DNA from: an uncultured Alistipes sp.
Lineage (GTDB): Bacteria > Bacteroidota > Bacteroidia > Bacteroidales > Rikenellaceae
Direction of reading: 5' to 3'
Length of the DNA stretch: 64,000 nucleotides
Assembly: GCA_947591475.1 (NCBI GenBank)
Contig: CANQDE010000001.1
Location: 248,001 to 312,000 of the forward strand
Shown: positions 54,529-63,331 of the stretch, one piece after another
How the letters are laid out: every line of letters begins with the position of its first letter
Position numbering within the stretch: the stretch's first letter is position 1
Position numbers and translations under genes: made by a program
The notes under the pieces: generated by a model
Databases searched by the model: none
Seen by the model: only the letters and a program-made list of their open reading frames with translations
Told to the model about the DNA's origin: nothing

Positions 54529-55737
54529 CTATCTCTTTTGGGATTTAGTGCGGTGAATATCGTGCGTTTTCTGATATTCTGGTGTCACCGTAAATGAAAC
54601 ATTGATCTTCTCCTTGTCGGAAAACCACTCGCGCAGCACGACGCATTCGCCCTCATAATTGGTCTTGAGCGACACTTGCCCCTTCGTCTTTGTCGTCAGC
54701 ACAAAATCGATATCGGCAAGCGGGAATCCATCATAATCCTTAAGACGTATATACACGAACTGAGGCTCCTCAGGCGCTGGAGCAGGTTTAGATCCAACGG
54801 CAAGTTCGGGTTTAGGCTCCGCAGGTACATCCTCAACGGAACCAAACTCGAACAGCAGTTGGTCTTCGTCAGCAGCAGGGCGTTTTTTCAAACATTCGGA
54901 ATCGCACTCAGCAATGCATTCGGGTTGCTCATCGGCAACAGATCCTGACAAATCATTCACAAAAGGCAGTCTCATCAAAGCCTCGCCGTTCGCATCTGTC
55001 ACCAAATCATAAACATTGCCGTTGAATGCGATACTGCATTTTTTGCCGTTTCCGGCCGAGCCGTCACGAGTGATCCGCACACACGCGGTAAAATATCGTG
55101 TAATGTCATAGATATAGTCGGCTCTGTTTTGTTCGACCGTGAGCGAAAAAACATCTCCCGACGAGAGTTCTATCGGATATGTCTTCCCTACGGGGACATC
55201 TTCTGCGTAAAACAGGCCGTCTTCAAAGGTTTGGCGCGGCTGGTTGTTAAGCGAGAAATTCAAGAAAGACAACAGTTGTTTATCCCACATAAATCCGATG
55301 CGAACAGACTGCACCGTCTCAACGGTCGTATAACTTATAAGTTCACCCGTACCCGCTGTATTGTGGAATCTATATCCCCACGCTGCCAGCGCGATTTCCG
55401 TTCGGCCATCGTTCTCCTTAAAATATATATATTCATTTGTCGGAATGGTAAGTATGCTGTCCATAATCGGCGAATTTTTAAGCACCGCTTTCATAGCATC
55501 ACGACGTCGGCGATACTCCCGCGCAACAACGCTCTTTTCATCCTCACCGCAGGCAGCGAATGTTCTCCAGCCCTCGCCCGAAAGATGCCATTGCAGATAG
55601 CCTGCACCGATCTGCGGTTCAGGGAACAGTAAATCGGCCTGTGCGCCCAAAGTAGCAATCTGCTTGCAAAAACGGCTATTGAAGACATTTTTGTCAATCA
55701 ATAACTTGACCTGATCAACCGGTAATTTAACATTCAT
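54529..55737 (-). CDS. Soluble paralogue of the tail-anchored island protein
   Basis: A 402-residue protein without a signal peptide or membrane span. The N-terminal part (about 30-150) matches that of the 513-residue product of 56039-57580: GYLQWHLSGEGW against EYLQWDLPGDGW, then a basic helix, NEYIYFKENDG and ITAWGYR-like AAWGYRF. The middle holds strand-rich segments, then an acidic Pro-rich linker, and the end (about 327-395; YIRLKDYDGFPLADIDFVL) is a single transthyretin-like module. It lies four bases before the gene at 52638-54524. I do not recognise the N-terminal domain; a role as a partner of the paralogue is inferred. Confidence 0.72.
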   Translation of the reverse strand: MNVKLPVDQVKLLIDKNVFNSRFCKQIATLGAQADLLFPEPQIGAGYLQWHLSGEGWRTFAACGEDEKSVVAREYRRRRDAMKAVLKNSPIMDSILTIPTNEYIYFKENDGRTEIALAAWGYRFHNTAGTGELISYTTVETVQSVRIGFMWDKQLLSFLNFSLNNQPRQTFEDGLFYAEDVPVGKTYPIELSSGDVFSLTVEQNRADYIYDITRYFTACVRITRDGSAGNGKKCSIAFNGNVYDLVTDANGEALMRLPFVNDLSGSVADEQPECIAECDSECLKKRPAADEDQLLFEFGSVEDVPAEPKPELAVGSKPAPAPEEPQFVYIRLKDYDGFPLADIDFVLTTKTKGQVSLKTNYEGECVVLREWFSDKEKINVSFTVTPEYQKTHDIHRTKSQKR

Positions 55738-55752
55738 TGCACAGCAAAATTA

Positions 55753-56019
55753 TTATCTCAGAGCCAATACGACAATAATAATCATCCACAACACAAAGCT
55801 AAGCGGCACCGTAATCAAAAAAACTCCGTGGCGGGTTTTGTGGTGAAACAGCAGCATTCCCATACCCGCTCCATAGGCTCCGCCCACAAAAGCAAGACCC
55901 AGCAACAGAGATTCGGGAACCCGCCATTTGCCGTAAACGGCACAATGTTTATCTATGGCATACAGACCGAAGCCCAGAACATTCAGAATAAACAAAATCG
56001 AGAAAAATACTTGTCCCAT
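55753..56019 (-). CDS. DUF1294 family small membrane protein
   Basis: An 88-residue protein with three or four membrane helices. It carries the DUF1294 pattern: NVLGFGLYAIDKHCAVYGKW, RVPESLLL, GGAYGAGMGM and FHHKTRHGVF. The family is widespread and of unknown function, and in some proteins it is fused to cold-shock domains. Here it lies between the two paralogous genes and is spaced 15 and 19 bases from them, so it is most likely part of the island operon rather than a bystander. Confidence 0.85.
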   Translation of the reverse strand: MGQVFFSILFILNVLGFGLYAIDKHCAVYGKWRVPESLLLGLAFVGGAYGAGMGMLLFHHKTRHGVFLITVPLSFVLWMIIIVVLALR

Positions 56020-56038
56020 ATACTCTTTATTATTGTAA

Positions 56039-57580
56039 TCAGCCGAATATCAGACCACGACAGACCATATACGTAGCCGCTGTAAGAACTGCAAGCAACA
56101 CTGACAGCAAAATGCCGTACAGATAGTTACGCTTTGCCGAATCATCGTCACGAGGTTGATCTGCCGATCTTCTAAAATCGAAATCGAAACGATTTACTCC
56201 GTCCTGAAGTACTCTGTTCTGACTCTCGCTGTCCACCGACACATAACACAATTCATTGTCGTCGTCATACGGCATATTTATCGAAAGATATCCCTGCGCA
56301 TCGCACCGAAAATTGTGCTCCAGCCCCTTATAGTGTATATAGACGAGGGCATTGGAATACGGCTCGCCGTTAATCGTGGCATTTACCTCAATGGTCGCAT
56401 CGCGAATTATCGGCATGGTAGTATCAAAATAGAAAACTGTCAGCGAATCCTTCAATGCCTTCTGCTGACGCTCACTGTCCACCACTACTGTACAGTATAG
56501 GTCATCGCTCGCAGCCGCAAACTCCGCGCGGGCAATGCCGTTGTCATCCGTGCGCAAAATGCGTTCATCGTTCATATATACAGCCTCGACGATGGTATTC
56601 ACGCCAGGCTGACCGTTGTCGCGAACAATAATCTCTATCTTTTTTTTACCCGACAAAGAAGCAGACGTCTCGGTCTGTTTGGGTTCTTCCTCTTCTTGAG
56701 GAGGGTCGAGCCTGAATTCAAAGGTGGTGAGTGGTTCTTCGAGCTTCTTTTGCTGAGTCTGCGTGCCGACCGAAACCACACACAATCCGTCTTCAGGATT
56801 TTTCGGAAATTTCACCGTACAGAGTCCGCTGTTGTTGCACACCAACTGACAATTCTGTCCGCCGTATTGCACATCGGCAACAGCGCCCTCGCAAGGAGCA
56901 TCGCCCGAGTGCACGCGAATCTCAACCTCCGCATATTCGGTAATATCAATCTCTATATTACCCTGTCCCTGCATCACGACTATATGCTCATGCCCTTTTT
57001 CGGTGTCAATATCGAACTGATAACCTGTAGGCAGGTCGCCGATCTCCAAAACTCCGTCGGGGCCCGTATTTCTCAGAAAACCGTTAAGTTTAAGAGGCTT
57101 GTTTGGCATCGGTTGGCCATTATACAACAGTTTAACGGTAATTCTCTCGGTTTTTGCCGCAGGATCAACGGTTCCGACCGAAAGGCCGTCGCCGATTCTT
57201 TCGGGATAGCGGTATCCCCAAGCGGTAATCTTTATGATAATATGTCCCTCGCTGTCGGCTTTATAGTAGACATAGGCATCGTCGGGATAAGAGAGGACTT
57301 TTTGAGCCATCTGTTGATTAGCTCCAAATTTCGCGTTTATCTCGCTACATCGGCGCGACAATTCCTGCTTCACCGTTTGCGACATAAGTGGGTCGCATTC
57401 TGACAACGCGGTCCAACCGTCGCCCGGAAGATCCCATTGCAGATATTCGTGTCCGGGTATTCGCTCGGTGAAAATCTGTGTCTCACCGTCGCCGAACTGC
57501 TTTCTAAGTACTGAATACACTTTATCATAATCCTCGCCGACAAGACAGTATACACCTGATGCTTTTATCTTTATATTCAT
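56039..57580 (-). CDS. Tail-anchored protein with N-terminal paralogous domain and Ig-like modules
   Basis: A 513-residue protein. The domain shared with the 402-residue paralogue spans about 1-130 (HEYLQWDLPGDGW, DDAYVYYKAD, ITAWGYRYPE). Then come at least four beta modules of transthyretin pattern (ITVKLLYNGQPMPNKPL, VEIRVHSGDAPCEGAVADV, IEIIVRDNGQPGVNTIVEAV, IEVNATINGEPYSNALVYI), several ending in VSVxSxxQ-type strands. A single membrane helix (about 485-507) ends the protein. There is no signal peptide and basic KR residues precede the helix, so the body should be cytoplasmic, which is unusual for such modules. Confidence 0.72.
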   Translation of the reverse strand: MNIKIKASGVYCLVGEDYDKVYSVLRKQFGDGETQIFTERIPGHEYLQWDLPGDGWTALSECDPLMSQTVKQELSRRCSEINAKFGANQQMAQKVLSYPDDAYVYYKADSEGHIIIKITAWGYRYPERIGDGLSVGTVDPAAKTERITVKLLYNGQPMPNKPLKLNGFLRNTGPDGVLEIGDLPTGYQFDIDTEKGHEHIVVMQGQGNIEIDITEYAEVEIRVHSGDAPCEGAVADVQYGGQNCQLVCNNSGLCTVKFPKNPEDGLCVVSVGTQTQQKKLEEPLTTFEFRLDPPQEEEEPKQTETSASLSGKKKIEIIVRDNGQPGVNTIVEAVYMNDERILRTDDNGIARAEFAAASDDLYCTVVVDSERQQKALKDSLTVFYFDTTMPIIRDATIEVNATINGEPYSNALVYIHYKGLEHNFRCDAQGYLSINMPYDDDNELCYVSVDSESQNRVLQDGVNRFDFDFRRSADQPRDDDSAKRNYLYGILLSVLLAVLTAATYMVCRGLIFG

Positions 57581-57622
57581 TATCGTAATATTTTTACTTA
57601 TCCGTTCATCAAGGCAGCCTTG

Positions 57623-58699
57623 CTAAGGTATCAGTGACTTAATAAGGTTGCGAGCGGGATTGTTCCCGAGACAATCTTTGCGCAAAGCTTCGTAGTACGA
57701 CTCGTACTGTTCTGCCAGCCACGGAATATCCTTAATGGCCGCTATGCTGCCATTGTCTTCATTCTGCTTGATAACGGCTTTGACCAATGGCCAAGCACTC
57801 AGACTGGAGGACGTTCCACTTATCTCTTTATCTACTGCCGCAATAATATCCTGGAATATCTCTATGATTATACCATAATCATCCAGTTTGCGATACAGCA
57901 ATTCCAGTTCCTCCTCTTTTGTTTGATCTTTTCCTTTGACAGCTAACCCTTTGAGCTTTTCGGCTGTTTCCTCCACACTCTTTTTGTCATATTTCAAAGC
58001 GATAAGCCGTTGACCCTCAACATAAATACGCACTTCATTGAGCAGTACCTTCATCTTGTCGCGCGCTTCGGCGACTTTCGGATCCCACTCAGCAAACCGT
58101 TCGTATTGGACATACTCCTGCTTAAGTTCTGACAAGTCAATAGCCGAATAGCCTTTATTTAGCCATTTTTCCTCTACGCCGTTGGCCAACTGAGCCAGCC
58201 ACATCGCTTTGAATTCATTAAGGCTTTCCAGCTCCTTTGTCAAATCCGTTATCGCTAACGCATCCTTGTCGCGCTGCTCTTTCAGGGAGTCGATTTCCTG
58301 CTTCAGCGCAGTCTGAGTCTTTTCCGCCTCATACTGCTGCTTACTCAACTCGCTTGCACTGCTCGTTTCCAAAGACTTTATCTCGTCCTTCAACTGTTTT
58401 ATCTCATCCCTGTACGCAGCAGCCTTGCCTGCTTCTTGTTCTCTTTTCAGATTATCCTGTGCACTCTTCAATTTATCAGTCAGTTTACCATTTTCGACCT
58501 CAAGTTTACCGATTTCGTCTTTAAGCCGATCTATTTCCGACTGCAGATCGGCGCTTTTGCTATCTTCAGCCTTCAATTTGCTCACTAGATATTGTACATT
58601 ATCTTTGTTTTCGGCCTGCGGATCAGATTCCGATGTTTGTGCAAAAACAGCAAAGTCGGAATTCACGAACAATGATAAAATTATAGCGATCTTTTTCAT
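57623..58699 (-). CDS. Exported coiled-coil protein
   Basis: A 358-residue protein with a signal peptide (IAIILSLFVNSDFAVFAQ). A long heptad-type coiled coil covers about 35-165 (LQSEIDRLKDEIGKLEVENG, TDKLKSAQ, SLKEQRDKDALAITDLTKEL). A helical C-terminal domain follows (about 170-358), with EYVQYERFAEWDPKVAEARDK and an end in NPARNLIKSLIP. It should be periplasmic. The sequence is not specific enough to name. The operon spacing is 42 bases to the next gene and 22 bases from the previous one. Confidence 0.7.
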   Translation of the reverse strand: MKKIAIILSLFVNSDFAVFAQTSESDPQAENKDNVQYLVSKLKAEDSKSADLQSEIDRLKDEIGKLEVENGKLTDKLKSAQDNLKREQEAGKAAAYRDEIKQLKDEIKSLETSSASELSKQQYEAEKTQTALKQEIDSLKEQRDKDALAITDLTKELESLNEFKAMWLAQLANGVEEKWLNKGYSAIDLSELKQEYVQYERFAEWDPKVAEARDKMKVLLNEVRIYVEGQRLIALKYDKKSVEETAEKLKGLAVKGKDQTKEEELELLYRKLDDYGIIIEIFQDIIAAVDKEISGTSSSLSAWPLVKAVIKQNEDNGSIAAIKDIPWLAEQYESYYEALRKDCLGNNPARNLIKSLIP

Positions 58700-58721
58700 A
58701 GACTAAGGTGAAATTTACTTA

Positions 58722-59591
58722 TTAATTTATTTCCTCGTGTTTTTTATAACCAACCTTGAACGTTGCAAGTTTTTCCACAGCAGCACTTTCATTATATTGA
58801 TATTGCTTAAGAAATTCATCGTAAACATTTTTAAGCAATTTAATACTTTCATCTGAAGGCTCTACACTACTGAAATGGTCGATAATCTGATTGCTCAATG
58901 TTTCATAAAACATTTTCTCTTGTGACGATGTTACCGAACTGAGTATAGTCTCATCCAAACCATCCTTAAACCCAGGGATGTGCAACATATCCTTTACATA
59001 CAGTTTATTGTCGCGATAGCCAGCTGCAGTGGACAGAATATCGCGTTGCAGGCTTGCAAACGATTTCCACGTTCCCGTCTCAGTATCGAATGTCGGCGAA
59101 ATAGTATGGCGGCTGTTTACAAAGTTTCTTATTTTAGTGTACAACTCTTGCCATTCCTCAATTTTGCGGATTCGCGGTTCGCCATCGAGTTGTTCATATC
59201 TCTTAATTGCCGCAACACCCGCATAGCAGTTTTGCAGTTTTCGATCATTGAACGAATGAGTGTGCAGAGCGTTGGAGTAGCTGTCGCACGCCTTGTTTAT
59301 GGCATTCTCGCGCAGGCAGTTGTTCACGGTATTGTAGTCCTCGCGGGAAAACATTCCCATTCCCTTGCTCTGGTCGATGTCTGAGCGTTGATCTCTGTAC
59401 AGCATCTCATCCCAACCCGAGACTGCAGCCCATGACTGACGAATATCGTTGCACAACTCTTTAATATCGACCATATCCTCAGGTGGGAAGTCATCTGGTG
59501 CTGTCGGCTTAAACAGAGATCCACAGTTTAACGCGAGAAATATTCCTCCCGCCAAAGCACAAAATATTGCAACTAATTTTACGATTTTCAT
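58722..59591 (-). CDS. Exported or membrane-anchored helical protein of unknown function
   Basis: A 289-residue protein. The N-terminal hydrophobic segment (VAIFCALAGGIFLALNCGSL) could be a signal anchor or a lipoprotein signal with a non-standard lipobox (ALNC). The rest is helical and hydrophilic with some Cys (NNCLRENAINKACDSYSNAL, NCYAGVAAIKRYEQL). It starts two bases after the upstream gene's stop. I know no family for it. It probably faces the periplasm, like the coiled-coil protein encoded next. Confidence 0.68.
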   Translation of the reverse strand: MKIVKLVAIFCALAGGIFLALNCGSLFKPTAPDDFPPEDMVDIKELCNDIRQSWAAVSGWDEMLYRDQRSDIDQSKGMGMFSREDYNTVNNCLRENAINKACDSYSNALHTHSFNDRKLQNCYAGVAAIKRYEQLDGEPRIRKIEEWQELYTKIRNFVNSRHTISPTFDTETGTWKSFASLQRDILSTAAGYRDNKLYVKDMLHIPGFKDGLDETILSSVTSSQEKMFYETLSNQIIDHFSSVEPSDESIKLLKNVYDEFLKQYQYNESAAVEKLATFKVGYKKHEEIN

Positions 59592-59593
59592 TG

Positions 59594-61465
59594 TTATTCA
59601 TACTTTTTTACGTGCTCATTCTCGATTCTTATAATTGCATCCCGAACCGCCAGCAACTCGTCATAGTTTTTAAATGGCCCTACAGACTCTACATATTTCT
59701 TAACCTTTTTTATCAACACCGCTTCATTATCATATTGGTTTTGTTTATTGGGAACATAACTCAAGACATTCTCAATGGCATATTGCTCAGGTGTCGTCAA
59801 ACTCTTTTTCCAACCTGGATGGTTACGACAACCCTTCAAGTTTTTTTCATTTACCAAGGCGAGAATCTCGGCACGGGCTTTCTCTCTAGCCTCTTCATTC
59901 GCCTTTTTCAGCTCTGCGGCAGCTTTTGCATCTGCGGCAGCTTTTGCTACGATAGCTGCTTGTACTTCTTCCTGCTTGCGCTTTTCCTCCTCCGATCTCT
60001 GTTGTTCTTCTTCGGTTTTGCACTGACTATCCTCAATGTCTTCTTCTACGGCAATTGCAGCTGCATCTTTTTCAACTTCCGAAGGTATATTGCCCGTATT
60101 CTCGGTTGGCTCGGGTTTCTTATGCTCGTCGTTTATTAAGAAATAAGTAACTGTTCCGCCCACAAATACGCCCAACAGGAAGAACCCTATCATATACAAA
60201 ACAGCCTTTGGGGTACTGATGGCAGACTGGAGTTTGCCAAAATCCGACGAATCATCGTGAGGTGGTTTTTCATCAGTAGGCGTTGGCTTACTCCCAGAAT
60301 CTACACTATTTTTCGTGGACGGTGTTGCAAATGCTGTTTTGGTTAACTTTATATAGATACTCGACTCTCGTTGATTCCATTCCGCCGTGCGGCCAATTTC
60401 GTATCCGTCGATTTTGACATTAAATGGCATTACAGACACACTTTTGTTAAAATACGAATATGGAACTCTGAACTCAAAGTCATTCTCACTCTCACGGAAG
60501 CTCGCTAACTCCCGTTCACCTATAGTTATGACGATTTGCCCGCTATACACATATGACAAAACTCGCTCCTCGATATCTTTTGACACACCGCTTACCTTTA
60601 TGCGGCATACATACGTTTTCTCGACGCGGCCTACCGTGCAATTTATCCGATTCATCGAATAGTCAAGAACCGCATGGCTATTTCCATTCCGATAACAGTT
60701 ATCCGAACTGTCCAACAGGTCTTTTAGGTAAAATGATATATTATTGTATATATGTGAATCCGTATCGATTTCGCCCGTTGTATAAAAATCATTAGGTTTA
60801 GTCATAAATTTGTTTGTAGACCTGCCGTTTACAAACACTTCATATCTCTTCAGACGCGGAATTTCAAGATTCTCAAGACCTATAGTAGTGGCACAGTCGA
60901 ACCCGATTTCAATATCTTTGTACCGTGAGAAGTCTTCATACTGGCTATCGCGGAAAAACTCCTCGATATTGCTTTCCTGCAGACGCAAAGTGGCCGTAAG
61001 TCCGGTAGGATTTTGATCCATAATGACATATGGAGTCTTTCTGGGCTCAAGGGGATAATTTACGAGAAGCTCACGAAAAATCGCGTCATCAGCATATTTA
61101 TCCAAGAAACTGTGACGACCGTCATTTACGGGGACCATATATTCGCTTATGAACCTGTCGTAAATCTCTTTCAAAAGAGTGTAAGGGCTTTTGCCTCCTG
61201 CCAGTTGACACCGGGCAGGAATGGTGAAACCGATACTAAGAACTCCGGGAGTATCTCTGTCAAAAGGTTTTACTCTACGGTCTATGGCTTCATAAATAAT
61301 ATAATCAGGTGTATGTTTAAGAACAAAAACAGGCTTCCCTGCAATAAGAGTTGTGCGGTCCATCTGTTTTTCTTCTTCATCTGCAAAAATACCTATTGAG
61401 ACCAACGGCGCGAATCCTGCTTGTCGAAGTTTGGTTCCGGATATACACAACGCAATGTTATTCAT
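59594..61465 (-). CDS. Single-span protein with large cytoplasmic domain, GTPase operon
   Basis: A 623-residue protein. Residues 1-380 form a soluble alpha/beta and beta-rich part beginning MNNIALCISGTKLRQAGFAP and including TPGVLSIGFTIPARCQLAGG (about 72-91). A Pro/Ser/Thr linker follows, then a membrane helix (421-444), then a Glu/Lys/Ala-rich coiled coil (about 480-550) and a short helical end domain. No signal peptide, so the N-terminal part is probably cytoplasmic. The gene lies 20 bases after the GTPase gene and two bases before the next, and may be the GTPase's membrane partner. I do not recognise a family. Confidence 0.7.
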   Translation of the reverse strand: MNNIALCISGTKLRQAGFAPLVSIGIFADEEEKQMDRTTLIAGKPVFVLKHTPDYIIYEAIDRRVKPFDRDTPGVLSIGFTIPARCQLAGGKSPYTLLKEIYDRFISEYMVPVNDGRHSFLDKYADDAIFRELLVNYPLEPRKTPYVIMDQNPTGLTATLRLQESNIEEFFRDSQYEDFSRYKDIEIGFDCATTIGLENLEIPRLKRYEVFVNGRSTNKFMTKPNDFYTTGEIDTDSHIYNNISFYLKDLLDSSDNCYRNGNSHAVLDYSMNRINCTVGRVEKTYVCRIKVSGVSKDIEERVLSYVYSGQIVITIGERELASFRESENDFEFRVPYSYFNKSVSVMPFNVKIDGYEIGRTAEWNQRESSIYIKLTKTAFATPSTKNSVDSGSKPTPTDEKPPHDDSSDFGKLQSAISTPKAVLYMIGFFLLGVFVGGTVTYFLINDEHKKPEPTENTGNIPSEVEKDAAAIAVEEDIEDSQCKTEEEQQRSEEEKRKQEEVQAAIVAKAAADAKAAAELKKANEEAREKARAEILALVNEKNLKGCRNHPGWKKSLTTPEQYAIENVLSYVPNKQNQYDNEAVLIKKVKKYVESVGPFKNYDELLAVRDAIIRIENEHVKKYE

Positions 61466-61485
61466 ACTCTTTCCTCTTCTTGTTT

Positions 61486-63303
61486 TTAATTGATACTCTC
61501 CTTGAATTTATCCCACCACGTTTTCTCCTTAAGACCGCTTGTCACTATTCTTATCGTATCTATAATATTCAATGTCTCCTCCTTGTCAAATTTGAAAACA
61601 TCGCCCAAATAGAATTTACCGAGCGAGAATGTAAACACATGAGGACGGTAATTGGTCGAATAGTTAATGCGTTTTGTTTTACGACAATATGCTTTCAACT
61701 GTTCGATAGGACCTTTATACGTCGATAGCAGCAAATCGTGAGCATTCTGCAGACGGGTCTCCTTGTCTCCCAACATGTCAGCTTTGGTAACTACAAAGTG
61801 AATTGCATCAACATTCTTCATTATATCCTGATTCTCAGGCAGGACAAACAGGGATACAAACTTATTGAGAATATCCAGCTGCGATACGTATTTTTTACGT
61901 ATAGTGGTATCTATGACTTTACCGTTTTCGTCCTTAATATAATCCTTATAAGTAATTTTTACCTTAGGCTTGGAAGAATCAACAATAATAAAGAATACTT
62001 TTCTGTTATTATTTTTGAGTAAATTTGTAGCACCTGTACCCATGTCTGCTAATGAAACCTTCTTATTATCGGCGATTCTTAACGCAAACTCTTCACCCGA
62101 CATTTCAACAAGATTTATATGGTGGCTAATCATATTATTATATTTGTCATTTTCATAAACTTCACCGTTAATAATCGTAACGAAATTACTGGAAGTATAT
62201 CCGGGAGTTATACCGGCATTGACATATTGCTGAAGAGCTGCGGCATATACTCCGCCTTGCGATTTCATATTAAGCGAATAACCCGAACCGTTAGCTCCCG
62301 TTAAACCCATAAGCAAACAGGTTTTACCCGTACCCGGTGTACCGAACAAATATATATCGGTACAATCTTTCGGTGCTGAAATATTCGGATTTTCGACCTG
62401 ATAATTCTGAATATCAGGGAACATGCTTCTGTCTGTATCAAACAATATTTCCCAACTCTCATCAGTAACAAGATCCTCGTCCTCCAATTCCCAGCGTTTG
62501 AAAATTTCCGCATTTATCAAACGCGAGATAAAGTCCTGACCATATTCCGACGGGGCCTCTTTCATTTTCTGCAACAATTCATCTCTAAGATTGAAATACA
62601 GCGAATCCACCTCGTGTTTGAACGGACAATCGGGATGGTTATCGCGATAATCATCGACGAGGAATATATCACCTGAACGCTTAGTCTTCTCCCACTCGGG
62701 AATACTGCGCAATACCTCCATGGCTTGCGTCGCATAGTTACCAGCAGGCCAATCGCTGAGATAACGTCTAATATTATTTTCGGAAACGATAGTGTTGGTA
62801 TTTGTCCACATCAAATCATCAAGCTCCGACATATGAACGCTGTTAGGATATTTGAGTTTGTAGTTGCGCAAAGCGTTATAATTACCTCGCTCAAGCACAG
62901 CCCAATCACTCTGTTCTCTTGCTCTTTCCTCTTCGATTTGCTTCTGCCGCATAGCTTCTGCCATAGAGGTCTGCAATTGCATTTCCATTTCACGTGCTTC
63001 ACCTGTTTTCGGCCCGGCAGGATACTGCTGCTTATAGGAGATTACCCAACGCAGCACCTGCTGAATCTCTTCGGGCGTTTGTACGGGAGAATTTACAATC
63101 TTGTTCCACAACTCCAACTCGCGGGGATCACGATTTGCTTCCAGCAGCTGTTCATAGAGTAGTTCGCTGATATAGCCCTTGAAATCGGCTTGCTCCAAAT
63201 CTTCATATTGAGCAATCAACGCCACAAGCTTCGACAACTCTATATCAGGTTGATTCTTAACCTGATTAAGCAATATAGGTTTCTGATTATTTAATCTTGG
63301 CAT
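61486..63303 (-). CDS. TRAFAC-like GTPase with helical-repeat N-terminus
   Basis: A 605-residue cytoplasmic protein. Residues 1-280 are helical, with TPR-like pieces such as WAVLERGNYNALRNYKLKY and YLSDWPAGNYATQAMEVL. The C-terminal half is a P-loop domain: G1 GTPGTGKT near 320-327, a conserved NLVEMSGEEF near 393-402 in the position of G3, and G4 TKADML near 503-508 followed by a further helical part. TKAD supports GTP over ATP. Large GTPases of this kind occur in bacterial conflict (defence) systems and envelope machines; I cannot place this one exactly. No membrane span. Confidence 0.78.
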   Translation of the reverse strand: MPRLNNQKPILLNQVKNQPDIELSKLVALIAQYEDLEQADFKGYISELLYEQLLEANRDPRELELWNKIVNSPVQTPEEIQQVLRWVISYKQQYPAGPKTGEAREMEMQLQTSMAEAMRQKQIEEERAREQSDWAVLERGNYNALRNYKLKYPNSVHMSELDDLMWTNTNTIVSENNIRRYLSDWPAGNYATQAMEVLRSIPEWEKTKRSGDIFLVDDYRDNHPDCPFKHEVDSLYFNLRDELLQKMKEAPSEYGQDFISRLINAEIFKRWELEDEDLVTDESWEILFDTDRSMFPDIQNYQVENPNISAPKDCTDIYLFGTPGTGKTCLLMGLTGANGSGYSLNMKSQGGVYAAALQQYVNAGITPGYTSSNFVTIINGEVYENDKYNNMISHHINLVEMSGEEFALRIADNKKVSLADMGTGATNLLKNNNRKVFFIIVDSSKPKVKITYKDYIKDENGKVIDTTIRKKYVSQLDILNKFVSLFVLPENQDIMKNVDAIHFVVTKADMLGDKETRLQNAHDLLLSTYKGPIEQLKAYCRKTKRINYSTNYRPHVFTFSLGKFYLGDVFKFDKEETLNIIDTIRIVTSGLKEKTWWDKFKESIN

Positions 63304-63331
63304 AATGTAACGATTTTAAGGTTTTGTGAAA

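Noticed and set aside
61486..63303. AAA+ or STAND-type ATPase
   Set aside because: The TKAD motif and the spacing of the P-loop fit GTPases; no sensor or Walker B pattern of AAA+ proteins was found.
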